From Lineus longissimus (Eukaryota; Nemertea; Pilidiophora; Heteronemertea; Lineidae): a DNA stretch of 64,000 nucleotides. Location: assembly GCF_910592395.1 (NCBI RefSeq), contig NC_088309.1, forward strand, positions 9,986,501 to 10,050,500, read 5' to 3'. The position numbers and the translations under genes were made by a program. This document shows, one piece after another, positions 1-12,200 of this stretch; the stretch's first letter is position 1; each line of letters begins with the position of its first letter. The notes beneath the pieces are model-generated. The model was not told where the DNA came from. It saw only the letters and a program-made list of their open reading frames with translations, and did not search any database.

Positions 1-907
1 TAGTTGCAATCACTGAATCAGTTACACGTCACCAACTAAACTATTTGATGGAAGAATGCAGGTGAACTTTCAACACAGACTCAAAGGAAAAATACCGATA
101 CATGTTTTCTTAAAAGAATATGTCACTTGAATATGTACATGTATACATGTATATAGAGAGTCATCGTTTCTTTTCTCATACCGATCGAACTTCAATAGAT
201 ATGCAGCATCACCACGATCACGACACGATCGCAACACTTGGTCCATATACCTTAGAGAAATTTAGCAACGGCTCATGTGTTACGTAAGTAAACCTTAGCG
301 GAGACTTTAGAGGCAGTTTCTTCAGATCGAGAGTGGGCAACCGTTGATCGATGTATATAATCAGAGGAAGTGATGTTTGAGAATCCGTTGGTTCTTATCA
401 TCCCCCCCCCCACAAATAGTGTTTTTATAAAGTTAAAGATGCTACGACTAACTATGCCTTGAAGACGAAGTTGTCCACGTCACAATGAAGTTGCTTAATC
501 TCAACCGACCAAGCAGTACTTTGATCTGTTACCCTTAAATCTTAAATGCTAGACGTACAAACTTTTATAGCGAACGTAGGCTATTCCTACAATAATAAGC
601 CATTCTTTAAAACAAGAAATCTGAGTTTGAATTGAAACTCTTAGCAACAATTATAGAATTATCAATAGGTGAACACGGCAGTCTGACAGTTCTGATTAGG
701 CCTGGGGGCTGTGCTTGTCTATTTCGAACCTCCCACGGTTGCTCAGATGGCAGCAATGTTCTCAATCATTGTGATACCATCTCAGGCACTGAAAACGCTT
801 GGAAGAAATTTCGTCGACTTCAACTTGTCTTTCAGGCTGTACCAACTCTATTCGTAAGACTACACCAAACCCTTGAGAAGCTGACTAAGGTACAATCGAT
901 GACCAAG
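1..907. other. 3' flank or UTR of the SH3-domain gene
   Basis: No coding sequence is recognised here. The part next to 908 should carry the 3' UTR of the minus-strand SH3 gene, but no canonical AATAAA is evident on the minus strand. Only TATAAA-like variants are seen, near 425 and 565. Other visible features are a run of ten C at 402-411 and ACATGTA-type words at about 128-155. Confidence 0.5.
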
Positions 908-3662
908 CTAGACTAAAGACCCTTCGTACTCGAGCGTGTTGGCAAAGTCCATAGCAGTAGTCCGGCATACGTGATCCTCTCGCGAATCTATCTGAGACTC
1001 TGGGTCGTAGAAATGTATTTGTACACACGGACTCCAATCCACGCGACGTTCCTTTAGCTTGCGCGGAGATGTCTCCTTCATTGACTTTACCCTGCGTAAT
1101 TTCACATGATTGTCTCGATTCTTGTTTAACTTACTAATAAGACTAGTTGCTGAGATTACAGTCTCTTCGCTCTTGAATGACGTCATGACGTCTGCGTTCA
1201 GATAAGCGGATGTTCTACTGTCTAACTGTTCCAGCGCTGGAGATTCAAAAGACGAAACCTGATCATTTTTTATAGCACCGGCGAGTTCACTTTTGATGGG
1301 ACTAGTACTACCAGGTGTTTCCCTGTAAGTGACCTTTGTATCCACGTCTTGTGTGGTCTCCTTTTCAAAAACAAACAAGTTTAGTTCGTGTCCACCACTA
1401 ACATGTGGCACAGTGTCTTCTGTCACAACCGTAGCACAATCAGATGCAGGAGGCGTTTCAGGACATTTAAAAGTGTCTTTAGAAGTCCGTAATCCACCAT
1501 GACTGAAGGTTGACATTGTTTCTTTTCGACTAACAGTATCACTGTTACCATCAGTTGAATTAATTGCACCATTTTTGTTGACATTTGTCGACGATTTTGT
1601 ATTCTGTTCACTAGCAAATGTTTGACAACCCTGTTTTTCCAGAGCCTCCGAATCTAACCAAGTACGAAACGTATTCAAAACCTGGGACGATTTTATCAGC
1701 CCCACATTTGGCGCTGATGTCTTTATACTAACATACTGACTACTGTTTTCGACTTCTTTTTCGGATTTTTCACAGCTCTTACTCTTAGCTAATGACACCT
1801 CTTGACTCCCTTGCAAATCTATCACACGGGGTTTGGACGGTTTACCGAAACGCAAATCAGAGCTTTCACTTGACGTGTCAAGCAAACACTCAACACTTCC
1901 AGTCCTATTGTTTTCATTCCTTACTGAATGTATTCCACCGAGATCGTCCCTTGGATTTCTATCAAGAAGGCACTCCATGCTCCCCCATCTCCTGCCACCC
2001 AGTGACTTACTACGGTAGCTGGACCCACTGTCTCTACGGCGTAGACATCCTTTGACCTCCTGACCAGAAGCAGGCGCACGTGGTTCGACATGCACCTCAG
2101 CCTTGACAGTCAATTTCCCTGCAGGATCCTCTGAGTCTAATAAACACTCCTGACTTGCCCGCAGATCAGAAGTGCCTGAACGCAAGGAAGTATTCCTATT
2201 CCTAAATCCATCATTTTTTGGCTTCACCTCCACTTCAAGTAAATTTTCTTTGCTCCGAGGAAGACCTCTGGCAGCGATCCGCGACAGCGTTAATGACTCC
2301 TGTTTCCTGCGATTGTCAGGCTTCCTCGCCACTGCAGGGGCAGTCTTCCCCTTCTGCAGTACGTTATCCTTGCTACTCCGCCTCACAGCAAACCGTGATA
2401 GAAATGTTGACCCCTGCGGCCGACCATCAACATCTGTAGGTTTCGTAATAACAGGTACGCGCGGTATGACTTTCTCCTCCGCTGCCTTATCACGAGAACT
2501 TGACACGATTTGCTGCTCTGATACCGTTTCTTCACGATGTTTGACTGAAACACGCTGATTAAAAGGAATTGTTTTTGGTGGTACAGGTGGACGAAATTTG
2601 GCAGGTTCAATAACATTAGCACCAGAAATGTTGGAGACTCGGTTAGGTTCATAGCTTTCATTTTCAGCAGTCTGTTTCTGTATCTTCGTCCCAGTACCCG
2701 TTGACATACGATAGTTTGTAGTTTTTCTAGCGTCGTGTAGATTCTGTTTGAAAATAACATCAACAGCTTTTCGTTTAAGGATTTGCTTATATCGTTCAGA
2801 ATCTGAGAACTCGTTGTCCTCGTCCATGCTGAAACCACTATCTGTCGTAGAATCATCTGGAAGGACGAGATCCGGGTTCTTAATCAACATGACCGGAAGG
2901 AAAGCTGCCGGCGTTGAATCCATTACGTCATCAGATCGGACGGAATCTGGTTGGCTAGAATTTACCGAGGACGTTTCCTCCAGACTGCTTAGACTTTCAC
3001 TGGTTTCGCTGTGTTCACTACTAATGTCTGGTATTGGTGGACACATGGTGTCCATAAGGTGACTATCTCGGTTCGTTATCCCCGATGAAACCTGCTCAGT
3101 CCCCATACAGTAGTCTTTGCTGATCGTACTCTTCCGCGCATACGCAACAAGAAGAGGCGTGGCGATGGCATGTTTCAGCAAAGCATTCGTACTCAACTCA
3201 TTATCCAACTGTTCTTTGCACCAAGACTTCTCATTGTTATTTAGGCACTTATCATTATTAACTGTCTTCAACCTTTTTTCCGCATCGTATTTAACTTCGA
3301 ATCGATTGTCTTGTAAACATTTCATGTCTCCACCGTTGACTCCTTTAATTTTGCGACCCTGCTTACTCAGGCGAACCTTTAACTCCATCGGGTCCCGCCT
3401 CGGCGCCGTACCGTTCACCGTACAGAACTTTAAAGGGATGTACCCGAAGTTCCCCGCCTTGGTCTCTACGAAGAGCCATCCCCGTACATCGTTGTGTATT
3501 GTGACTGTTTCGCCCTGGGTGACGCCGATTTCCGTGGGCTCCTGGGGCCTGAAGTCGTAGAGAACCCGTCCCCAGCACGGACTAGGCTCCGGCTTCATCT
3601 GCTCCTTCATCGCATCTGGTTCATCACCTTTGGGAGTGGTGTTGAGATTTGGTCGCTTACAC
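908..3662 (-). CDS. SH3-domain scaffold-like protein, 3'-terminal coding exon (partial gene)
   Basis: This is an open frame of 917 codons ending in TAG at 908-910. It is entered through a strong splice acceptor on the minus strand (pyrimidine-rich tract then CAG, intron ending at 3663), so the 25 codons that stay open further upstream are probably intron. Numbering from the first full exon codon (Cys), residues about 31-82 form an SH3 domain: VLYDF (the ALYDY position), GETV, GW, then GNFGYIPLKFC in the last strands. The remaining 830 residues are hydrophilic, rich in Ser, Thr, Lys and Glu, and have no membrane segment or recognised enzyme fold. They contain a PPVPPKTIPF proline stretch, five repeated RxxS-x-[E/D]-[N/C]-[L/V]-L motifs (Ser 430, 470, 503, 561, 589) and RRVDW at 872-876. 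If translation began within this exon, Met18 (codon at 3608-3610) would be the first candidate. I do not recognise the family beyond SH3. A cytoplasmic adaptor or scaffold is an inference. Upstream exons must lie to the right and were not found. Confidence 0.85.
1877..2375 (-). repeat. Five-copy short motif repeat inside the SH3 protein
   Basis: At protein level the tail repeats a short motif: RRSSKDNVL, PRSKENLLE, LRASQECLLD, RRWGSMECLLD and NRTGSVECLLD. The central Ser positions are 430, 470, 503, 561 and 589 of the exon-encoded part, spaced 28-58 residues apart. The DNA of the copies differs, so these are conserved peptide motifs and not a recent DNA tandem repeat. Each copy places a basic residue a few positions before Ser and acidic plus Leu-Leu after it, which looks like a phosphorylatable docking motif. 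Function is inferred only. Confidence 0.65.
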
Positions 3663-3685
3663 CTGCAAAGATTAAAGGGGAAAAT
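3663..3685 (-). other. Splice acceptor of the SH3-gene terminal exon
   Basis: Read on the minus strand, a pyrimidine-rich run (TTTTCCCCTTTAATCTTTGC) leads directly into CAG and then G|TGT AAG. The previous exon should therefore end two bases into a codon. This defines the left edge of the coding exon and argues against using the ATG at 3734-3736 as a start, because that codon lies inside the presumed intron. Confidence 0.7.
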
Positions 3686-6600
3686 CTTGTAAGAACACAA
3701 TTCAATCTCTTGTCCATCGTAAAGCTGATAAAACATTTACGCGCAGTCATCAGTCATATTATTCTGGAATGAAATAGTACGATTTTATGTTTTTCGGTGG
3801 AAAGGAAATGGTTTGCAAACTCAATCGTTTGCCATTTCCAGTTGTTCAGGGCGACTTCCACCATCGCAGACGTCAAAGGTCCCCCAATCAAATGCTGAAA
3901 ACAATGCATTTGGCTAATCCGGCTGTGTTTGAATAATTATGTGCGGCTTCGGGTTTCACCAAAACCCTCCATGCATGTTTTGTTTTTCTGGTAAGATTTT
4001 GCCCGTCCTGGCCGTGGCATCTGTGCACGCATGTGCAGGGTATACGTCATTGAGGGGTCAGTAGAATTTACACTTGGATGGGCAGTGGAAATTGGAAATA
4101 CTTTCCCATCACAGAGTCAAATCCGCAAAAGCGCTCAACCAAAGCTTTTGTCTGATAAACAACGTAAATACCAAGTTTGTTTTTTCAACCTGGCCCGCCC
4201 CGTTCGCCAATACAAAAGCAGTGAACAATTCAAATTATTCACATCATTCACTGAAGCAGTTATATTCTCACTCAAATTAACATTGAGAAAGAAAGGATAT
4301 AAACTGAGTAACAATGTGACTCCTTTGCCACCGAAAACAAATCATTTTGTTTTGATTAATCAGCGTCACCTATCAGCAGTAGAATCTACGCTCTCGCGAT
4401 TGTTTTCGTTTCGTTTAAAGCGCGACACATTTTGGTTTCCTGGCTTACCAGATTGTTTAGCTTGCCCCGATTTCTTCCCTTGTACCGTAAGGATTTGATG
4501 GCTTAAAGTCGATTCTTTCGACTAATCAGAGTCACCAATAAGAACTCTGGCGACAGTTTCCGTTTCGCAATACGTGCGACATGTTTTGGTTCCCATAATA
4601 CCATTGTTTATTGATGAAACAATCCCTCTGCGCCAGTGCCCTCCGTCATTTTGAGATCTGGGTCGACTTTGGTGTGGCCACAGACGTTGAAATAAACGAT
4701 TTGTTTTGACTTATCGATCATGACTTTTTCGCCGTCGGAGACACTTTGTCGTTTCCTTGTTCGCGGAAGAAACAATCGTCTTGCGCTGATTTTGTTAGCC
4801 TACAATTTTAGCCCGTAAACAAGTACGCAATGTGTCGAGATTGGAATGGTAATGTTGTAAAAAAATGGCACATGTTCAGTTAAGTATGTATAGGCCCTTG
4901 ATATCGCCTGATTTTAACAACGGCTTTTACCACAAAGTTCAATCTTGACATTATACCCCATGAAGCACGTGTTTACTAGAGACTTTTTAAAAAATGTACG
5001 TGCTTAAAACTAATAGCGTAGTTGTTTTTAAATGTTATCAGTGGTAATATCTAACGTTAATCAGAAATGGAGCTGCAGTTAAACTCCTAATTTAAGTTAA
5101 AGCCAATGATTGTGATTGACACCATCCGTTCAGGTCAACGCCGAAGCGAAGTATGAGATGGTAAAAAACAGTCAGTTAAGGGCTGCATACAAAACGGACA
5201 AAGTCAATAGAAAAAGTCGGGCAAGGTCGTAAGATTCTCTTCGAAGTAGAGTAGTAACGTGATATTTCTTACCGATTACCCAATAATTTGAGAGAGAGAG
5301 AGAGTTATCCAGTTAAACATCTAATATCCAAGCAGAAAATGTCAATATATATCGAGGAGAGGCTAATCCAAGGGAACGAGAATGAACTGACGAAAGAGGT
5401 GACCCGACTCGACACCTGTGCCTACGAAGCGTGCTCGCTTGACACGTCCTCTGAGATGACTGAACCAGCGGCATCAAGCTAAGTGATTTTAAGAGCCCTG
5501 AACCAGCTAACTTCAACAAAACTATGGCATAATCCTTGTCATAGAATTCCCTTAAGGTTTCAGTTCCTCTCTCGTTGCTCCTCTGTGGTGAGCCGCGAGC
5601 AGTTGAATGGGCGACTGCGGGGACTTAAACGTAATCCATTAAGGAGCAAGGCTCAGAGGAATTAACCACAGAATGGTCAAGAAGGCCATTTGTTGACGTG
5701 TGGTTCAAACACAATACTTCTTCGGACCGTGTCCCCAACGCACTCCAGAATCCCTCCCGATATTCTGGTGGCGAATAATTGAAGTTGAAAGAAAAACGAT
5801 TTAGTTCAATCGGGCAAAAATATCCGGATATTTCGCTGGTAGATTTGTCACACAAAAGGTGTTATTATCAGATAACCATCCGTTTTCTGACCAATGAAAT
5901 CGTGTGAAATAAAGAAAAAAAGCGTAACTCTGGCTCAAAGAAGCTTCAGGTGGGTGGGAAACTTGAGTTAATACCAGATATAACAATACAAATACATGTA
6001 TTTAGAAAAGAGGCAAAAATCATCACAGTTTGTTCGCTCAGGCATCAACTTGACAAGAAACTCTTCTACGTAAAGAAAGATTGAGTTTTTGGTTTAACTC
6101 TTATCCTCCTCCGCATATTCAACTTCCAACAAATCCGATATTCTTCGTATGTACCATCATGCATAAACAGCAGACAAGGAAGATGGTATCGAGCACCAAG
6201 CTGACCTCAGATTTAATGTCCCTGGCTGCCAGCTGGTGGTAAGAGTTTCCTTATTAAAAAAGAACTTTAATGCATTTAAAATCAGTAGACCTACTGTAGT
6301 TCAAAGGCAGTTGAGTGGAGTCTTCAGCTGTTTTCTTTGTCTTGTTGCATTTATAAAACAAACCTGTTAAATTGGCCATTAGGTTGACTTAGATACCCTG
6401 CTGAGACCTTAGTGGGCCCATCAGCAACAACAAAGGAGTCGAATAGACATACAAAAACTCCCCTTTGATCTTCCCAACGGAAGACAAACATAGGAAATGA
6501 GCCATGGAAGTTTTGTGTCTCTGTTAGGTCACAAAGTGTCGTCTGCCCATTCAAACTGGTCCCCATGGGGTTCTTCTCCTCGAGATGCAACAAAGGCCTT

Positions 6601-9090
6601 TCTTAAGACAAATGATATAATTTCATACAAAATATTGCCTGATTGACACAAGTCGCCTTTGATGTCCGTCAGGTGATGAACCCTTTTGACCTGTATATGT
6701 ACATGTTTTCTGACAATGATACATGTAATTTACCGTCTGTCCATCACCTTCAGCAAAGACTGGAAAGGTTGTTTGTAACATTGCTATACAAAGATGGAAG
6801 TCAAAGTTAGAAATGACGTCAAGTTAGAAAGTACGTTGAACGTACCAAATGTACCATCAATCTAAATCAAATATATGTAGTTGTAGAGTTTCCATAAACA
6901 TGGCTTCTCCTTCGCACTGCACAAATCCCTCCCATTAATTTCAGCTTAGGGACAACCCTAAGGTTTTGCCAGATCTTCAAGGGTATCTACTCGAAGAAGC
7001 ACAGGGACACTTTCTTATTAATGATTTTGCCCGATTACAAAGTCACCGGCTGACTTTTGCCAAGAATCAGGCGAGGCAAAAGTGCCAATGTTTGCTTAAG
7101 AAAGAATATGGATTTAAATCTTAGCCCTTGCAGTGATTTCGATCGAAACCCAACACAGAATAAACCGTAATCAGCTTTTTTCGTCTGGTAACTTGTTTAC
7201 AAGCCTTAAGTTACCATATACTTGAAACACATTACCCTTTTTCTCAACAAGGGTTTCACTTTTACAGTGTGTTTGAGGAAATCGCCTTATTTCATTAGGC
7301 CTATATGGGAACTCTATTGGGCAACATTATCAAGACTATTCCTTCTATTTGCTGTTTTGAGAACTAGGTTGCTGCGTGGCTTCAAAGGGTCGGCATACCA
7401 TGACGCCTTAGATTATGTTCACTGTAAAAGGTAAGGGCCTAGACTGGATAAAGTTATTATAGACTTAGAGTTTTGTTTCATAAACCAGATTAAAGTGCAA
7501 GAAAATGTGTTAAGGATAAAAACAATTGTTTTGTCGTAAAGAATTAGGAAAATCCAGACTGGGGTCTCTTTTCAACCGAACCGGTCACTTCGTTCTTGTT
7601 CCATTTTCGTGTTTCCAATTTCAAGATGTTCCAATGGCAATGTACTTGTCATTTACCGGCTGGTCAACTGGATAAGCACTGTTCATACAAAACACTCATT
7701 ATCAAAGACAACTACAGTATCGTGATAGTACTCTTCAGGAAGAAGGTTCCACAGCTATTGATCTTATTGGTGAACCATTAAACGAAGCCTATCCTAATCC
7801 TACAATCAGCCATCAAGCAAAAGTCATGTATGCCAACACTTCAAAACAGCTTTCAGGCCATATTAGACCCACAGAAAGGTCGTATTAGTTTTAAGTTAGT
7901 TGAAGTAGGCTGCACCTCATTTGGGGAGGAGAACCTTGCCAAGGGCCTAAAAGCTCTCAAAGGGACCGACGCAGACGCTTTTTACCTACTTTAAAACTAA
8001 AAGGCATAACATGTCAGCCCAAAGCCTTCAACCAAAGTAAGTATAGTAAATGGCTTGAACTAAAAAGACCTGGTTAGAAATAAAACCCGGATCGAAGCTT
8101 TCTATCAGATTTCTCATCAACATCCATTTTGATAACTTTACACAAGTACATGAAGTACTTAATTTCATCATGTATTTCTCTGTTTATTCATTTATGAAAA
8201 GGACATGTCGGTCAATCTCATTGCTTTGATGTTGCTAAGCAAACAGCCATTCGCTACAACCATCTGCAGCTCACGGCAACATGACGCACAAAGCACGAAC
8301 TCAGTTTCCAGCATTTTCTCAAATATTTGCACAAAAAGAGGAAGCCTGAAATTCCGGTACTTTCTAAATCGTTAATTAGCCCGAGGCAATCGTGAGATAC
8401 TAACTGCGCACATTTGCTGATAATTTCAATCAAGCACTTCGCTATAATTTTATTAAGCGCCTTAATATATCTATACTTGTACTTTTGGACTTATTGATGA
8501 CCCTTATATACATGTACCTATTTTGACGTATTTTTCAGAATATTCGTTTAGCAAAAAATGGCCTCGCGAGAGATTGTTTTGAGGTGTTATAAAATTTAAG
8601 TGTGCTGCCTACACGAGTCGGCAGTGACAGTATTGGAGGTATTTTCGTTCAAGTGTGATGTCGAGTCTAAGTAGAGTCACAGACAGAATGGACCAGCCAG
8701 CGTCTTTTAAAACCGCTTAAATCGTGCGATATGAAGATCAAATTTACTCTGCCTTTTAAAGGGATAACCAGATCAGTTCCGTTCTTTCTCGGATTTCCTT
8801 TATCTGATAATCTACCTCTAGGGTAGCCCTTCTGCAAGTTTCTTTTGGTCTTTTGTGATATCCATTAAACTTTCACAAATTAGGGTTCTAAAATTAAGCT
8901 GAGTGCCTGGGTTGGTTTTGGGCTCCAAGTGCCGGAATACTTTTTTGCGTCCGGACACCAGATAACGGCAAAGAGTCACACTATGTTGACATAACCACAA
9001 ATGGCATGATTTCAGAAATCCCTCCAAGCACATTTTGATCTTTTAGAGGGCACTTTGCCTTAATTTTGTTCATCAACACGATTACCAAAT
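3686..9090. other. Gene-poor stretch; probable intron or intergenic DNA
   Basis: No convincing gene is visible. It may be intron of the SH3 gene, whose upstream exons must lie to the right. The stretch holds a short GA microsatellite at 5290-5304 and a set of diverged imperfect repeats between 4335 and 4760. The reading frames present (for example 4031-4498 plus) show no recognisable domain and look like chance frames. Confidence 0.4.
4335..4760 (+). repeat. Diverged, roughly three-fold direct repeat
   Basis: Three segments, starting near 4340, 4510 and 4690, share an ordered set of words. These are a GATTAATCAG/GACTAATCAG/GACTTATCGA block, then TCAC/TCATGAC, then a CG-rich stretch with GTTTTCGTTTCG/GTTTCCGTTTCG/TTGTCGTTTCC. 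The first two copies then share GCGACA followed by TTTTGGTTCC-like sequence. Similarity is modest, so this could be an old duplication or shared composition. The first two copies are the most alike. Confidence 0.3.
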
Positions 9091-9273
9091 GGTAGACGAC
9101 AATAGTGGAGCTGGATGGTTCCAAAGATCTCAATCTGGACAATTTATGGACTAGTAGGGACACCCAGATTAAGGATCTCGAGTGTCCTAAAAAGCTTGGC
9201 CTAGAGGCATACCAGAGATTAGAAGCAGTGGTACGACTAAAGAAAGAGCTGTGGCTGACGAAGTCGCAGTGAA
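9091..9273 (+). pseudogene. Short coding-like frame without a start, unrecognised
   Basis: Between in-frame stops at about 9091 and 9271-9273 lies a frame of about 59 codons with balanced, protein-like composition, including DLNLDNLWTSRDTQIKDLE and AYQRLEAVVRLKKELWL. It has no initiating Met, and stops follow in the same frame. I do not recognise a family. It could be an exon, a decayed transposon protein or chance. Confidence 0.2.
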
Positions 9274-12200
9274 AAAAACCCGGCAATGTATTGAATGAGT
9301 ACATTACCGTTCTGCGTATCTCCAATTCGCGATGATCTGTTGGCAGTCCAATGAACAATGTATTGTCAACACACTTTTCAAGGAAGTACAGCAGTTAACA
9401 ATCCTGAAATGCTTGAAAAAATGCAGGGCCTACTAAATTGCCCATTGTCAAGCCTTTCACGTTACGAACTTGACCAAAACAAGGATGCACAATTTTGGTA
9501 ATGGCCGGTTGTTTTCCCTATTGAATGAATAACTTTAAATAGGTACAGAATCGGCCATCTACCTTAAGGACATTTAACCCACAATTACCAAGCAGGGAAT
9601 CAAATTTTAAATTGTTATGACGTAGGTTCAGACTTACAAGGAACTTTGTTTGACATTGGCCAAACACGTATTTTGTTCTAATTTAGTGGTTCGAACGAAT
9701 TTAACCATGTTGGCTGCCCATTTGGTTCCCTTTGAAGTGTTTGCTTGGTTAAGCGTTGTAGAATCATTCAATATTTGGTAATATGCATGCACACGTGTCA
9801 GGCGGACAAACAAACAGTTATATATGAGATGGTAATAAAGTTGTCAACAATTTCGAAACAAGACTGAACCTAATGGAGAGCATGAACTGATCCTCACGTT
9901 TGACCTTTCAAACTCTACTCGAAATCGTTATCCAAGTATGAAATAGCGTAATGATACACAAATGCTTACCAGTTTAAGAAGCACCTAAATGGTGTAGGAG
10001 AAAATCACATAGACCTTAAATCAATACCATTGCTCAGTCCGCCAATATCTGGTTGAACCATCTGGTTTTTCAATGATATCCGAAAATGAGATCACCCCTT
10101 TCGAATTGGCACTGACAAGATAAAAGAAAACAGCAAACAAAAACGTGATAATCCAATGATGTTACCAATAGTCTTCTCTCCCAAAGGTTCCTAGAGCTAG
10201 CTTATCACTGCACCAGCGTACTCAACGAGTTCTCGTCGCACAATGCTGGAGTTGCACGAGGTTGCTGGTTGGAACCATATGCACTCGCCATCGCTGTGGT
10301 GTTAGGATAAGCCCACGTGCCTTCCCCGAGGGGTTGGTGAATTCCCATATAGTTGGAACACCATTGCTGCACCTGCTATACTAGACCAAATAAACCACAG
10401 ACAAGAAGGACAAGTGGAGGCAAAAGTTTCGATCAACTTGTGGTAGTCTTGTAAGAGTAAATTCGGATCAAAAGTTCTGACCTAAGTGAAAAAGAAGCGT
10501 TTAATGACACGTTGCTTGCTTTGTTGACAGACGCTTTGAGTCGCTTCGCAGGCGAAAAAGCACTTCAAAGCAGGATATAGTGATTGATTATAGCATGTGA
10601 AGTAAAGCTGCGACATGTCCCAGAGGAATCCAATCGAGTCTGCCACCAGCATCATCAGCGTACAACAAGCACGATTGGTCGTGCTATCATGGACTCTCGA
10701 GCCAATTTTTTAGCTCCTATCTTAGATCTACTCGTGTGACAAGCACTGATGGGCACCGCGCACCGCGCACAGGTCAGGAAACCATGTCGAATTTACTGAA
10801 GCTTTTAACATCACTGCGCAAAAACGCACGATTCAAACGAGTAAAAAAACGTTTCGTGTCGCCGTGTAGATGCTATCGCTGTGTTGTTGGTAGAGCATGA
10901 TGTGAATAATAAGAGAGGCAATTAATTTGGAGCTTGCTGACTGGTAGCTGCCTTTGATAATTACAGTATATCATCAGCATTTACATCGTTTGCCGATAAT
11001 TCATAAGAAAAAAAGGCTTTAGTAATGTAAATCGTGCTTTTAAATGGATTATGATGAGTGAAGCTACAGGAGCCAATTTATATTGTACCAGCAAATCCAA
11101 TGATGGCCATGATTGCTGTAATTCTGTAAAATATCAATATGTTTGCAAGGCTGGCCGGCAACTTCGACGTCCTGAATAACCAAGGAGGTTCTATTTTAAC
11201 ACTCTATGCTGTTGAACCGTCACTTCAGCCCGAGTAAAAGCAGGCATTTCCGTTGCTTTTTAAAATTGGTCAGTTGAGTTATCAGAAATTTTGGTAACCC
11301 GTTGCCCCAAACCGATGGACTGCTTAGCACGACATTAGCATACATCCTTACCAGTACATTATGACCAATTGTGCAAACACAGCTTCAGTGTTTGACTATA
11401 CGGACGGAATAATACATTCTGTCCATTTTGATCATGGCCTTTGCTAGCAGTAGCACTTATGTAATGATACCGGCATTGGGGTGTCTCCCCTCTCCCGATT
11501 CGTGGCACACGACATGTTATTTGTTTTTCTTTAGAAGCATGCTTACGATGTGGACGGAACATCAATTCTGCAAATGGTTATTTGAACAAGATTTGCCGAC
11601 AAACTTCAAAGTTGGCCTTGAGGACAGCGAGGGAATATGAGGCGCACATAAATGAGATGTGGAAAGCATGCACTGAATAAAGGAAGAGGATGAAGCAAGT
11701 TTTCACGGCGGGACTTGGATGATTGTAACGCAAGACTTATCAAAGATTTCAAGAGGTTGGCCACATTAAGCCACCAAATGCAAGCTGCATGCATATATCA
11801 TGTACATGCAAAGTCACATCAAGGAGGTTTTATACCCAATATCAAAATAGTTCCCAGGGGAAATAATATCGAGGGGTTGTTGCATTTTCTTTCTCACCTA
11901 TAGTGAAAGCATTGGCTAATTGATTAGATTACTTCGCTACTGATAGAATGGACCATGAAAAGCAATCACGAAGTCATAGCAATTATTTCTAACTGAACAA
12001 GACCTAAGAAACATGCACATTTCCAACGTTATTGCACATGTCGCTTGATTCAAGCAGCTGACTCAAGTTAGGCTGAAATACACCAAAGTTATATTGCTCA
12101 ACGTTTCTTCAAGTATGTTAAGTGAAACCCAATCAAATGTGTCACCATTTAACAACTTCTTTTTGTACGTCCTTCGTGTTATTAGCGCGCATTTTCAAGC

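Noticed and set aside
402-411. Poly-C run resembling the one at 52140
   Set aside because: Simple homopolymer. The similar flanks are only a few bases long.
3663-3736. ATG at 3734-3736 as the start of the SH3 protein
   Set aside because: The 25 codons it would add coincide with a pyrimidine tract and CAG acceptor, so they are read as intron.
1423-3772. Many shorter frames on both strands over the SH3 exon
   Set aside because: They are shadows of the 917-codon frame in other phases.
4031-4498. 155-codon plus-strand frame
   Set aside because: No recognisable domain, and it overlaps the diverged repeat block. The length is within chance expectation for 64 kb in six frames.
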